DNA of 64,000 bases, from assembly GCA_902728285.1 (NCBI GenBank), contig CACVBU010000947.1, positions 23,427 to 87,426 on the forward strand. The letters are read 5' to 3'. The notes beneath the pieces are model-generated. The model worked only from the letters and a program-made list of their open reading frames with translations, did not search any database and was not told the origin of the DNA. The stretch comes from Clytia hemisphaerica (lineage: Eukaryota > Cnidaria > Hydrozoa > Leptothecata > Clytiidae). Positions 34,501 through 46,500 of the stretch are shown piece by piece (position 1 is the stretch's first letter; the number at the start of each line of letters is the position of its first letter). Position numbers and translations under genes: made by a program.

Positions 34501-37500
34501 CCTTGGTGACAAAAAATTCTATTCATTTGGCAGGAATTTATTTATTTCCGGACATTTTTTATTTACACAACTTTGGTTTTACAGTTACATTCAAATGTTT
34601 GCAGTTTCTATTATAGTTCTGTAACAATAAAACCCACGGTACTTTAGGTAGTCCAAATACCAATTTTTCAACAATTGGTTTTATTTTTTAAATTTAATTT
34701 CAAGCAGAAATTTATAAACCATTTATCTCTTAAAACTAAATTGAAAATAAAAGAATTTTCCAAGGGAAACTAACAAATAGGCTTTTTCCACTTTGTAGAA
34801 TTGATTGACTTGACTAAAGAAAATGTTGACATCCATGAAATCGTTGTCCGGCGAAGCCATATTCGGGACGACTTGATTCAGGAATTTGAGCAAGAAGATA
34901 TACTAAAGAAGAAACTGAAGTTTGGTTGCATTATGCTCAACGGATCGTTAGAAAGAGGTCAAGGGGATGGTGTTGAAAGAGATGTAATTTCTTCTTTCTT
35001 TAACGAATTTTACGAATCGTGCTGTGTCGGTGCAACGGAGAAAGTTCCAATCGTAAGACACGATTATCAGAAAGCACAGTGGGAGGCTGTTGCCAGAATA
35101 GTTTGCCATGCTATACGGATAGGCTACTATCCTTTAAAATTGACTTATGCCTTTATGAAAAGCACATTCTTTGGTGAAGATCGTGTTGTAAGTAGTGACT
35201 TACTAACATCATTCTGTCAGTTTGTATCTCCAGAGGATAAAACCACAATCGAAAGAAATTTAAAAGAAATTGATGAAGATAAATCTGAAATTATTGAAGT
35301 ACTTGACCTTTACAAGTGTCACACTTCACCAACCGCAGATAGTTTGGAAAATATTGTGGTACAGTTGGCACATAAAGAGCTGATTCAAAAGCCAAAATAT
35401 ATCGCTAGTGCTTGGTCAAGAGTTTTTGATTCAGTGAAATTTCCCATCTCATTTATGGTAAGGTTAAAAGAGGTATACAAGGAAAAGGTTCCAACTGGGA
35501 GAAAGGTTGTAGCCCTGTTTAAATGCGAAAATCCTTCAGCAAAGGAGCTTCTTTGCCTGGAGCATTTAAAAACATACACCCGGAACCTGTCAAGAGACAA
35601 ACTCGAAAAACTTTTGAGGTTTATGACTGGTTCTGATACGATCAATGTTAAGAACATCGAAATCGACTTTCGTGAATTAGACGGACATGACAAAACTCCG
35701 GTGTTCCATACTTGTGGTCCTGTACTGACCTTACCAAACACATACACTAGCTACATTGAATTGGCTGAACAGTTTAGTGAGATCTTAAACAAAGATTGCT
35801 TGCTGGAGTTTGATATTGTGTAAATTATAACAACGTACACACATTTTTTAATACGAATAGCTTCTGTTCTACCTTAAAAGTTATTTAATTTTGCTATTGG
35901 CAATTTTTACAAAAAAAAACGCATTTCGCAGGGATTAAATTTAGCGATTTTGTCAAGTTTTTTACTAAAATTATGTCAAAATCTCCTAAACTTTTTTTGT
36001 TTTTTTATTTTCTACTATATTGTAAGAATCTCACAAACTTTTAGTAAGGTCGTGGTGAATAAAACCTGTTTGTGGGGAGGGGTAAGTAAAACTTCTTTAT
36101 ACATTCATTATCACTCAAAAACAAAATCGCCTAAAATCCGAGAATAAGTCTTTCAAGTGGTATAAATGGTTACATGCAAAAATCATTTTTCAAAAAAATA
36201 CTACCATTAGGGTTTTGCCTTGGGAAAATGAGTCATGACAGAAAAAAGGGTGACCCGTACTTGGATTTTAGGCAAAAAATGTGTAAATAAAGTTTGGAGA
36301 AAGTTTCAGCTTTACGTTATGTTTTCCAAATTAGGATCAACGACCTCGCTATTTGTTTGTTTTTGTTTCAGTTCATGAGTAAAAATTTTTTGCACATTTG
36401 TTACCTTTCAACATTTTATTAAAAGCTAAAAGTTTTTCATTTTCTTAGATTTTCATTTCTAACATTTACATTTTTATCTCGTACAAGACCTGAATTCTTG
36501 GTTCTTGGTTCTTTTTAGGATCCAGTTGGCTCGAGTATCTTTTATGTTAGACATTTTAGTTTATAGCTTTAGATATTTTGATTTTTTACATTTATTTCTG
36601 TAAGCCATTCAAAATAATTATTTGTTTGGTTACTTTTCATATTCCAGCATATTCATATACATTTTTAAATTTTAAGCACACGTCTAAGAAGCTCTTTGGT
36701 CTGTGTCTGTGTAGCACTGAATTTAAATGGTGAGTGATTAAAGTGATGAACTGTCCATTAAAAAGCGAGTTTACTATAAGATCTACTTAATGGTTAATTC
36801 CATGTTCTGGAGTAATCTTACAGTGAAAGTCTTACAGCTGCTAATATTCAAAAGCAAGTGTTTAAAAGTCAGCATTTTTACTTATGTTTCTTGTATTGTA
36901 TTTTATCTTGTTTTTATACCTTGGATCTTTTAAGGATCCAGTAGTTTCCGGTATATATTTTATATTAGACATTTTAGGTTATAGCTTTAGATTTAGGAAG
37001 TATTATTTTTGGATTACATTGGATCTTATTTTTACAATGGTAAGGCGTTTCTAAATCTCTAGTCAGGAAATAAATTTATGCAGAATTAATAAATGCGAAT
37101 GATGATAAAATAAAATAAAGTTAAACCCTAGAAATAAAGGCGCTTTAATCTTGGTAATTCATAGCCAAAATACATGTGTCAACATGGGAACTTTCAATAC
37201 AGTTTCCAATACATATGTTTACATGTCTATTAGGATGTGTAAGAGTTTAATGAATACACCAGCGGCCAGAATTTGTTGCAATTTTTACTTTAGTTGACAT
37301 TTTGTTATAATTTTTGGATTATATATCGTCCATTGTTATTCTGATATTTATTTGACATTAGTTTAGTTTATATCTTCTATATCATTAAAAAAAGTTGAAA
37401 TAACTCCTGAATGACTTAATTTTACTACCATGATGTACATTGACTGACGAACCGTGTCTTACGATGGTGTTAATGGGATGCCAAAAATTACCAATTTAGT

Positions 37501-40500
37501 AAAAGAAGCTCTGTCAAAACCATGCCAAATTTTGGTTAACTATACTTTAGGCGGAAAACTTTTTGCGTGGAGAAACTTTCGTTAGACCGAAGACTCACGA
37601 AATTTTCGACGCAAACTAATCAGGAGTATAAATGAATTTCTTTCCTGTTCTTTCAGCAGAAAATGAGCAAGTAGTGCCGAATTCTTGTCAAATTTGATAT
37701 GCTAAAATTAACATACATGCTCTTTGATTTGAAAAATTTCATTTTTCGAAAATTTCAAGGATTTTTCGGCGTGAGCATTAACGAATTGCCCTTTTCAGAA
37801 TTTTCAAAAGCATGAACTTTTCGCGAAAGAGACTAAAAAATCCAAAAAGTGTGTACGCTTAAAGTAAAGTTATTCGTAAGATTCAATATCTACGCAAATA
37901 CTTGCCGCGAAAATTAATCCGATTAAAATAGTGATACCATGGATGTATAAGAGAACTGGATAAACAACTTATGAAACGGTGGAGAGCAAGGCATTGTTTA
38001 ACTATTGTTTTGGAAAACAATCGATGTTCGAGCTTTACCCGCAAAGTACAATGTCATGTAGGATCGAAGATCATGGATTTTGAAAAATGTTTATAAACTT
38101 TTTTCTTAAAGCCATATTTCTTCTCGTCTTTATGCTTTCACTGACACTGACAGAAACTTTGAAATCAAAATCAGAAAAGCTTTACAGTTACTTTTCTCAA
38201 ATTGCATTTCTGAAAACGCAAGTTGTTTATCCAGTTCTCTTATACATTCTTGGTGATACATACTTCTTCATTTTTTAAAAGTTCTAAACAAAAGGTCAAT
38301 TATTTCTCACCCTCTCACCATCTCACCCTGATATTCTTATGTTATAGAAACTATTCTTTGAAAGCGCGAAAAAAGCGTGTGTCGCCACCACAAAGATCCC
38401 GGAGATACGGCGCCAAAAGTAGATGATTTTCCCGCCCAAAATTATTAGCAAGTTTACAGACTCTAGATTTGATTGTTCTGTGTTTTATTCTTTTTTATGG
38501 GTCGCACGGAAGAAAGACCAACACGGCAAATAATGGTTGAAAGAAAAATATTTTGTTGAATGGTAAAATGTTTGTAGAACACTTATATATTTTGTTGAAT
38601 GGTATAAAATTTCGTTGAATAGTAAAATTTGGTTAAACCATAATACTAAATAGTGAAATATTTCGTTGAATACAAAAATTTGGTTGAACCATAATATTTT
38701 CGTTGGCACTAAATAGTAAAATATTTCGTTGAATACAAAAATTTGGTTGAACCATAATATTTTCGTTGGCACTAAATAGTAAAATATTTCGTTGAATACA
38801 AAATTTTCGTTGAACCATAATATTTTCTTTGGCACTAAATAGTAAAATATTTCGTTGAATACAAAATTTTCGTTGAACCATAATATTTTCGTTGGCACTA
38901 AATAGTGAAATATTTCGTTGAATAGTAAAATTATGGTTGAATAGTAAAATCGTAATTTTGCTACAAATAAACAACCATACATATCATTGAAATTTTGTAA
39001 ATTTTGCTTACGCGCATGCGTTTGCCAAAAGAGTCGCACTCCGCTCGCTAACGCTCGCTCCGTGCGTAATTAGCGTTTTTAAAAAAAGTCGTTGCAGTGT
39101 CAATCTTTTGCAAATTTAAAAACCCACTTTCCCTTGGAAAAAATTGACGTTTTTTAGTTTTTTAGGACCCTTGGAGCATAAGGTACCCGTTGACCGCAAA
39201 AATTTCAAAATTCGCGAATGGACCGTTGAAAACATTAGGGGTAAAGGGACCCAATGACGTCACGGTATTGGGAAAAACTTCAAAATGCGATATCTCGAGT
39301 TTGAAGATGAGTTGGGAGGTCGTTGACCCCTCATTCTATCAGGAATTTTATGGGGAATGAGATGAGAGGGTTTATAAGGCTTGAGTAGGACTTTCAAATT
39401 TGGCTGAATTTTTAGCCATTTTCAGCTGATGACGTCATTAAAACAAAAAATGCGATAACTCGAGATTGGAAAGGAATTGGGAGTTCGTTGACCCCTCATT
39501 TTATCGGGGATTTTATGGGGAATAAGATGGGAGAGTTTATAAGGCTTGAGTACGATTTAAAAATTTTGCTGAATCTTTAGCCATTTTCAGTTGATGACGT
39601 CATCAAAACAAAAAAATGCGATAACTCGAGATTGGAAAGGAGTTTGGAAATGGCTAACCCCTCTTTGGATCGGAAAATTTATCAAGAATGCAATGAGAGA
39701 AGTGTGCCTTAGGACGACTTTAAATAAAAATTGGTTAACATTTGGGTAAAAGCAGCGTGAGAAAATCAAAACAAAACAGCCGAAAAGAACTGAACTCTCG
39801 GAATAAATAATGGAAAAATGTAAAAAAAACTTGTTTTTGAAGAGCTCTTACTCCATTCTTTCCAAAAAGTCAGTGGAATTAAAACTGATGAAATATATAG
39901 AAATTATTACAAAACTACTCGACACACACGTGACACGATCCAAGGCAAATAAATTCAGCTTTCGGCACTTTCGTTCGTTTCATGAAAACCAAAAACAGCA
40001 GAAAACAGTTCTTTTTATCAATGTATGCCATAAAAACTTGAAATATTTTAATGCTTGCCAAGAACATTTTCTTTAACAAAACAAGGGAAATTCAATACTT
40101 TTGATTAAACCAGGTAACGAGGCTTTTTTGTAAAAAATCTTTTGTGTCTCTCCCATGCCCAATTGCAATTCTCCACAAAACTGTGTCTTTGAATTTTCAA
40201 CATCAATTTTTCAACAATCAACACTTCTTACTTCGAAAATTTGACACGTTTACAGCTTAACGGTAGTTGAAAGTCGAGAAGTCCCAATTAGTTGTTGTTT
40301 CAGACCATTCCTAGCTTAAAACAGTATGTATGCATTTTCTCATCTATGCATCGAAACAAAAACATCGAAAAGTGTTATCAATCTGATAGAGAAACGCAAT
40401 AATGAAGAATTTCTTCTCAATCGAAAAAATACAATACATCTTCTTTTTCTGTGTATAGTAATGTATAATCATTTCACATCTCTGAAAAAGCTGCTGCATT

Positions 40501-43500
40501 TATTTTGAAGCTTCTGGATGGCAAAATTTTTCTTTTTATTTTGATGTGCATAATTTCGGCGGGAACTTCAGACGAATGTTTTTGTTCGAATCTTAAATTC
40601 GAATCCAACAAGATTTTCGAACAAAAACATTCGAAATTATCTAGAACTAGAGACCCGGAAGTTATTTTTCATTTTTTAACTTTGGAATTTTTGCTTTCTT
40701 TAGCTTTCCGAGTTATTTTTGATTTTGTAACTTGGGAAATTGTGCTTCCTTTAACTATCCGAGTTATTTTCCTTTTTTTAACTCGGAAATTTTTTGCGTC
40801 CTTTAACTTTCTGTAAATAGACTAAATCTATTAAATTTTACGTTTAATTAATAAAAAGGCTCGCCTGGCTCGTAAAATATTTCTGGTATTGCACTCAAAG
40901 TCATGCGATAACTATTACTTATCTAGTCTTCATTGGATTGGTAATCATCGATATAATCTATCGGATCAATTAAAATCGATTTTATTTCAGTAAAGTTAAA
41001 AATTTATTACCCTTTCGGTGACGAAATTTAGGGCCAAAATGACAAGATTCAAAGTATTTTGAGTTTTGATCTGTTTTAAGTAGTAATTTTTAGATTTATG
41101 GAATTTTGGATTTTCGGAATTTCTTTGGGGTTTGGGATTTTCGGAAAAAGAGGACGATATTCTTTTGAGCAGCGCATTGATAGCCTCCACCTCTTCTTAC
41201 ATAACTAGTGTGGGCTTGAGGCGTCTATAGAATCCTTTCGCTTTGCGAACACGAGACTCGTTCTCCGTGCGTAACCCCTTTTACGATTGATAATATAGCA
41301 CCTGTTGTTTATTGTCGAATATTGCTACCAATATATTGTGAAGTCTAAGTAGAAAGTCTCTAGTAAAAAATCATGAAACTTTTTCATTCATCCCGTTTTT
41401 ATTCAATTCAGTCTTTGCACTTTATCCCCACTGGCTGATATATTTTCACCTGGTCAGCGAGACAGGAGTGTATTAATGTTCTAATTTTATAAAATTTCAA
41501 ATTAATGTAAAGTCAACTTAAAGCTTTTGATAAGATTGATATCATTTGCTTACTCATCAATTTTAATTTACAAGCTTTTTCACATTGGATTGACACGGAT
41601 GTGGAGCAAGATTATCAGAATAAGAGAAAGAAAAACATTTTTTTGTTTATATCAGCATAATATAACAATAGGCAGACACTTTCCTGATATGAAATATGTG
41701 TCTGATATGAAACGGGAACACTTATGTAAAAATAAAACCTTTAATGTGACACTAGAAGACTTACTCTATATCTATTAACATTTCCTTCATTTTTAAGGTG
41801 TAAAATTCCCAGAAGAGTTTCGATGGATTTTTGAATTTGAGTATGTGGAAAAAGAGATGAAAGATCCGAAATTGAAATTCCAATACAACGTGAACAAAAA
41901 TGCTTCAGCTTATGAAAAGGATAGAGATGCTTTGAACAAGTAAGTATTGTGAGGTAGCCTGCGTAAACCGAGGGGCAAATCACTAAAATAAATTTCGTAC
42001 GCAATTTTATGAATCAAAAATAAATCAAAAATAAAAAATAAATAAGGTACACCCTGCGTAAACCTTTTTTTAAAAAGAATATCAAAAACTTTTAAACCTT
42101 CGGATGTTCTTAATTTTTTGAGTTTTAAGCCTAAAATTGTTCTTAAAAAGTTCGTTTTTTTACAATTTTGTGAGTGTTTTTACACAATTTCCAGATTTTT
42201 TTAAGTCCTTTCTCTTAACTTGAGCTTAGCACCGTCGAAGACTTCTGTTCTTATATAGTTTGTATGGTTTAGATGTATTGTGAAATTGACAGGCTTCTTG
42301 AGTTTCTGTTTACCCAATTCCCCTCACATGGCATGAGTTGGCTCTGGCTAAGGTATACTCACTTGCCAAGTGAATCATAGCACCGAGTGGGAATCGAACA
42401 TCAACTTCATGGACGGCTGTCAAGATCCACTTCACTACTGCGCCTTTTAATGATGTCTACAATCTCTAGAAACTTATAAACATAAAATGTTGTTATAGCT
42501 CTTAAAGTCAAATCTTAAAAGTGCCATTGTCGATTCTTTTTAGGTTTCTTCAAGGTCATCCAGAGATAAAATGGTCAGAGTATGACGCGCAATTTTGTGA
42601 CGCAAAAATAACTTTAGAAAGGGAAAATGCCAGAAGTTTTGGGGTTGGTTACGTGAAGAATTTGGAAGATTTTGAAAAGCAAGTTGAGGGAGATTTAATG
42701 GAGTCAATTTTATCGAATTATTCGTCGATTGATACGACACAAGTTGACAAGTACGTGTTTTCTTTCGATTGAATTAAAGATACACCCCTCATTTTTTACA
42801 GTCTTAAAGATTTTTTTCTAATAATTTCCAATTTCAATAATTTTTCGAATGCTAAATTCCTTAGATAAATAGTTATAATTTTCTAAATTTAAACCTACAA
42901 AATAACTTAGCTCTTTGAAAAATCTACGTCCTTAAGATATTCCTGAATTATTGTGTACTAAGATAAAAAGTGCTAAAGGTCTTCTCAATATAAACTGCAA
43001 TCTTTAATGGTAATTGCAGCAAACTCTACACGAAGTTGTTTTTTTTTCTTATTCATTTTTCATCTTCATTTTGCACTTTTTTGTTGTTTTCAATTTGGTA
43101 ATATTCCACTCGCGAATATCTTTCCAACAAGCATGAAACCGCTATCTAATTCGATGATAAAAAGTTACTTTTTGGTTTCAGTGCATAATATATCGAGATA
43201 GACTTAACAAGAGAATTTAAAAAAAAAATTCATTCCAATAATTTTCATTTTTATCATTTTTCTATAGTTACGCACTAGAATCAATACAACATAGAAACGC
43301 CGTAAAATTAAAGGCTGCTACATTTGTTGGTCGTACAGGTCTTGTTAACAAAGCATATCAACACTGCGTTACTAGCGGTTACCCAAACACACTGATTTTA
43401 CATGGTGAACCGGGGTGTGGAAAATCTGGTTTGTTGGCAAAAATTGCAGTCGATTGTATGAGTCAAGTAGAAAAGACAAACGACTTTTTGTTTATCCAGG

Positions 43501-46500
43501 CTGTTGATTCTTGCCCTGGTTCGAGTCTTTTAGAAGGTAAGGGACTCGTTTTCAGCTCATCCTTTTCGCATGGGAAAAGAGACTAGCAAAACATTCGCCT
43601 TAAGTTAGACTAGCAAACGTCTGTCTTTCCTTGGACACAGGAATGCGGGAATAGTGCTATAAAGAGTTCTTATAAAATAGAAATTGCCGCGGGCGAGTGG
43701 TTTGGAAAGATATTGACAATGAAATTGACCTTGTACTCAGTGAGCATAGACATAGAGCTCATTGCAAGATTAAGTTTCAGCGAAATACAACGACGTGGTT
43801 TACTAGTCTAGCCTTAGGCTCACCTTTACTTGGTATAGTGTTTTTCAAACTAATATCACAACTTTTTCAAAATAATTATTATTATGCCCCGTTTCGAATT
43901 ATTTCCCTAGTTTGTGAGAACGAACAAAACGATACTATCCTAGAAAGGAGTATTTAGTGATATACTTATTGCTTTAGGCTAAGAAGTTAAGCCAAGGCTT
44001 GTTTATTTTTACATGAACATCTATGGATCAATATTCGAGCGAGATAATATTTTTAACGCCAAGAATTTTTCTTTCAGGAATGATGCGAAGACTTCAAATC
44101 AATTTGAGAAAATACAGACGAGATAGGGGTGAAACCAAATTGTCCATAGAATTCACTGGAAATGCTTCAGAATTGAAACAAAAACATCACGAATTTCTGA
44201 TCGAAAGTGCAAATCAATATCCAGATAAATTGTTCGTTATCGTTATTGATGCTGTCAATCAATTCCAGAGTAGGCTAGGTATGTTTTATCCCGACAGCTG
44301 TAGTATGAAGGTAGATCATCCGGTTACGGTACGCAAGGTTGTAGGGGTATATCTCTGCCGAGGTAAACTTGGTATGAACCAAAAACCCCAGAATGTTTCT
44401 TAATGTCTCTCTGCTTGGGGTTTAGTAACTAAAAGAGAGGGGTCTAGGGTAAATGGATAAACCCAGGGACAAGATTTGCACCCTTGTCTTCCTTTGGATA
44501 GACAATTAACAAAAAGGGAGCCCTCGGATCGCCCTCGACTGCAGTTGCAAAATATTACTTAAGTTCAAAGCTAGAAATCTTTAAGTGTGAACGTTTGAAA
44601 AGAATTTTGAGAGACTCATATCGGGAATTCATTAAACACTATCTTTTGAGGATCCAGAAATGTCATAATATCCCAAAAATACATAGAATTATCACCTAGA
44701 AAGCCCTGAAAAATCTAAAATTCCCATAAATCTCTTTTATATAGGCGCTTGGGATATGTGGTGGCTACCATTAAAAGATGCTCCCAAGAATCTCAAATTT
44801 ATGATCTCGACATTGAATCAAGAAAATGGGACATTCCAAAATGCGCGCAATGTTTCTCCTGACGCAGAATGTGTTCCTGTTGAAAACATGAGTCATGAAG
44901 ACTTGAAAGAAATGGTCAGAGAAACATTGGCAAGATTCAATAAGAAGCTAACTGAAAATGAAGACTCGAATGTTGGCAACCAAATGGACATATTATTGTC
45001 TAAGAGTCAAAGTCCGTTGTACTTAATTGCTGCTTGCGAGGCTTTGAGGAAGTTCGGAATTTTCGAAAAGGTGACACAGTATATTGAGAATCTACCAAAC
45101 ACCATTACAGATCTGTTTAGCTTTCTCTTAGACGATTGGTCAATAACTTACGGCAAATTATTCGTGCATGACGTAGCAGGATTTATCTGTGTTTCAAAAG
45201 ATGGCTTGCTAGAGAACCAAATAAATGACCTTCTGCATTACAAAGAACAAAGAGAAAAAGGCGATGGACAATTTCTGTACGATGCAAATTTCCCGAGGAT
45301 TTATGATTCGATTTCTCATTTCTTAGCAGCCGGTAAGTAATGGAAGTACCGGCAATTAGGCAGACACCTAAAGATAATTGTTAATGATAGGATAAACAAT
45401 TGCCAGTATAACGGTTCAATAATTTGAACACGCACGGCAAACTAAAGGCTGTCAGAGCTATGGAAATTTAGTTTGTAGAGACTTGTTGATAAATGTTTGT
45501 TTTGAATCAAGAAATTATTAGAGGCTAGAGATTTTAGCCCCTCCCCAATGGTTTGCGTGGTGTGGTGTAATAGGGCATTTTTTGGCGTGATTTTGGCATG
45601 TTGATCTCAAAAGGTACTTTAATGGGATAAATTTTCGCGGGGATTAAATTTCTCGCGGGGATTAAATTTCGCAGTTGAGCTCATCCGCGAAATTTTAAGA
45701 TTTCGTGGGGATTAATTTTCGCGGATGAGGGATTTCTTGATTTTTCGCGGGGATTTAATTTCGCGGATTGGGGTACAAATTAAAATTTTTGAAAAGGGTC
45801 AAAACATTGAAATAAAAATTTTCCAGGAAAATTAAGAATTTTTTTTTCAAGTAATAAGAGGGTGTTTTGGAATAGAGCGAGGAGATATGTATTACAACTA
45901 TCAAAAGTTGAATTTGAACTTCCATGGTGCGGAGCTAAATTTTCACAGCCTATTTGGGAAAAAAAGCGGAAGAGAAATTCGGGATAAGAAAATTAAATTG
46001 AAAATAAATTCTTTTGTTTTCCGTTTTCCCTCCTTTTCTTACATATCCTTTTAAATATTTCAAGCCAGCTGGATTACCCTCTTGCATTGAAAAGCTTTTA
46101 ACAATAAGCGGTCACTTTAGATAAAAATCTTTCCAATACCTCTTCCAAGTTTGTAAATTTGTGAAGAAAATTTTGAGGAAAACGATTTTTTGCTAACAAG
46201 CATATCGAGGATTTGACCTTTTTCGAGGGTTGTGTGCCCTCATGTAGAAAAAAAATAAAAAACGATAAAAATAGAAATTTCGCGGATTGCAAAAAAAAAA
46301 TTCAAATTTTTCGCGGAAACTAATTTTCGCGGATGGGCCTTTATCAAATTTCCAATGGGACTTATTTTCGTGGATGACACCCAAATCCGCGAAATCCGCG
46401 AAAATTAATCCCCTCGAAAATTTATCCCATTAAGTGATAGACAGATTAGAATTTTGTTTTTTTGCGTGATCGAAGAATCTGCTTGATAGCCTTTCCCAGC

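Larger units (their letters stand above)
19516..41797 (+). other. 22-kb intron 4 of the NACHT-WD40 gene (transposon nest)
   Basis: The splice phases of exon 4 (phase 1) and exon 5 match directly, so the whole interval behaves as one intron of 22,282 bp. It contains MITEs, two inverted composite repeats, two GGACCTACC-ended elements, a palindromic repeat block and two transposon-type genes, all listed separately. Between them, 19516-20213, 23421-23800, 35824-36500 and 41300-41797 show nothing I can name beyond AT-rich sequence. Confidence 0.75.

Noticed and set aside
27660..35823. Integrase and HECT genes as exons of the NACHT-WD40 gene
   Set aside because: Both have their own start and stop codons, and exon 4 joins exon 5 in phase without them.
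38087..38278. Small membrane-protein-like frame (63 codons)
   Set aside because: Phe/Leu-rich product expected from T-rich DNA; no homology recognised and no neighbouring exons.
38560..38950. CRISPR-like repeat array
   Set aside because: Units are contiguous and 63 bp long without unique spacers, in a eukaryotic intron. It is a minisatellite.
38485..39039. 184- and 113-codon minus-strand frames with 21-residue repeats
   Set aside because: Products of the 63-bp minisatellite; two frames are open at once, so openness reflects unit length, not coding.
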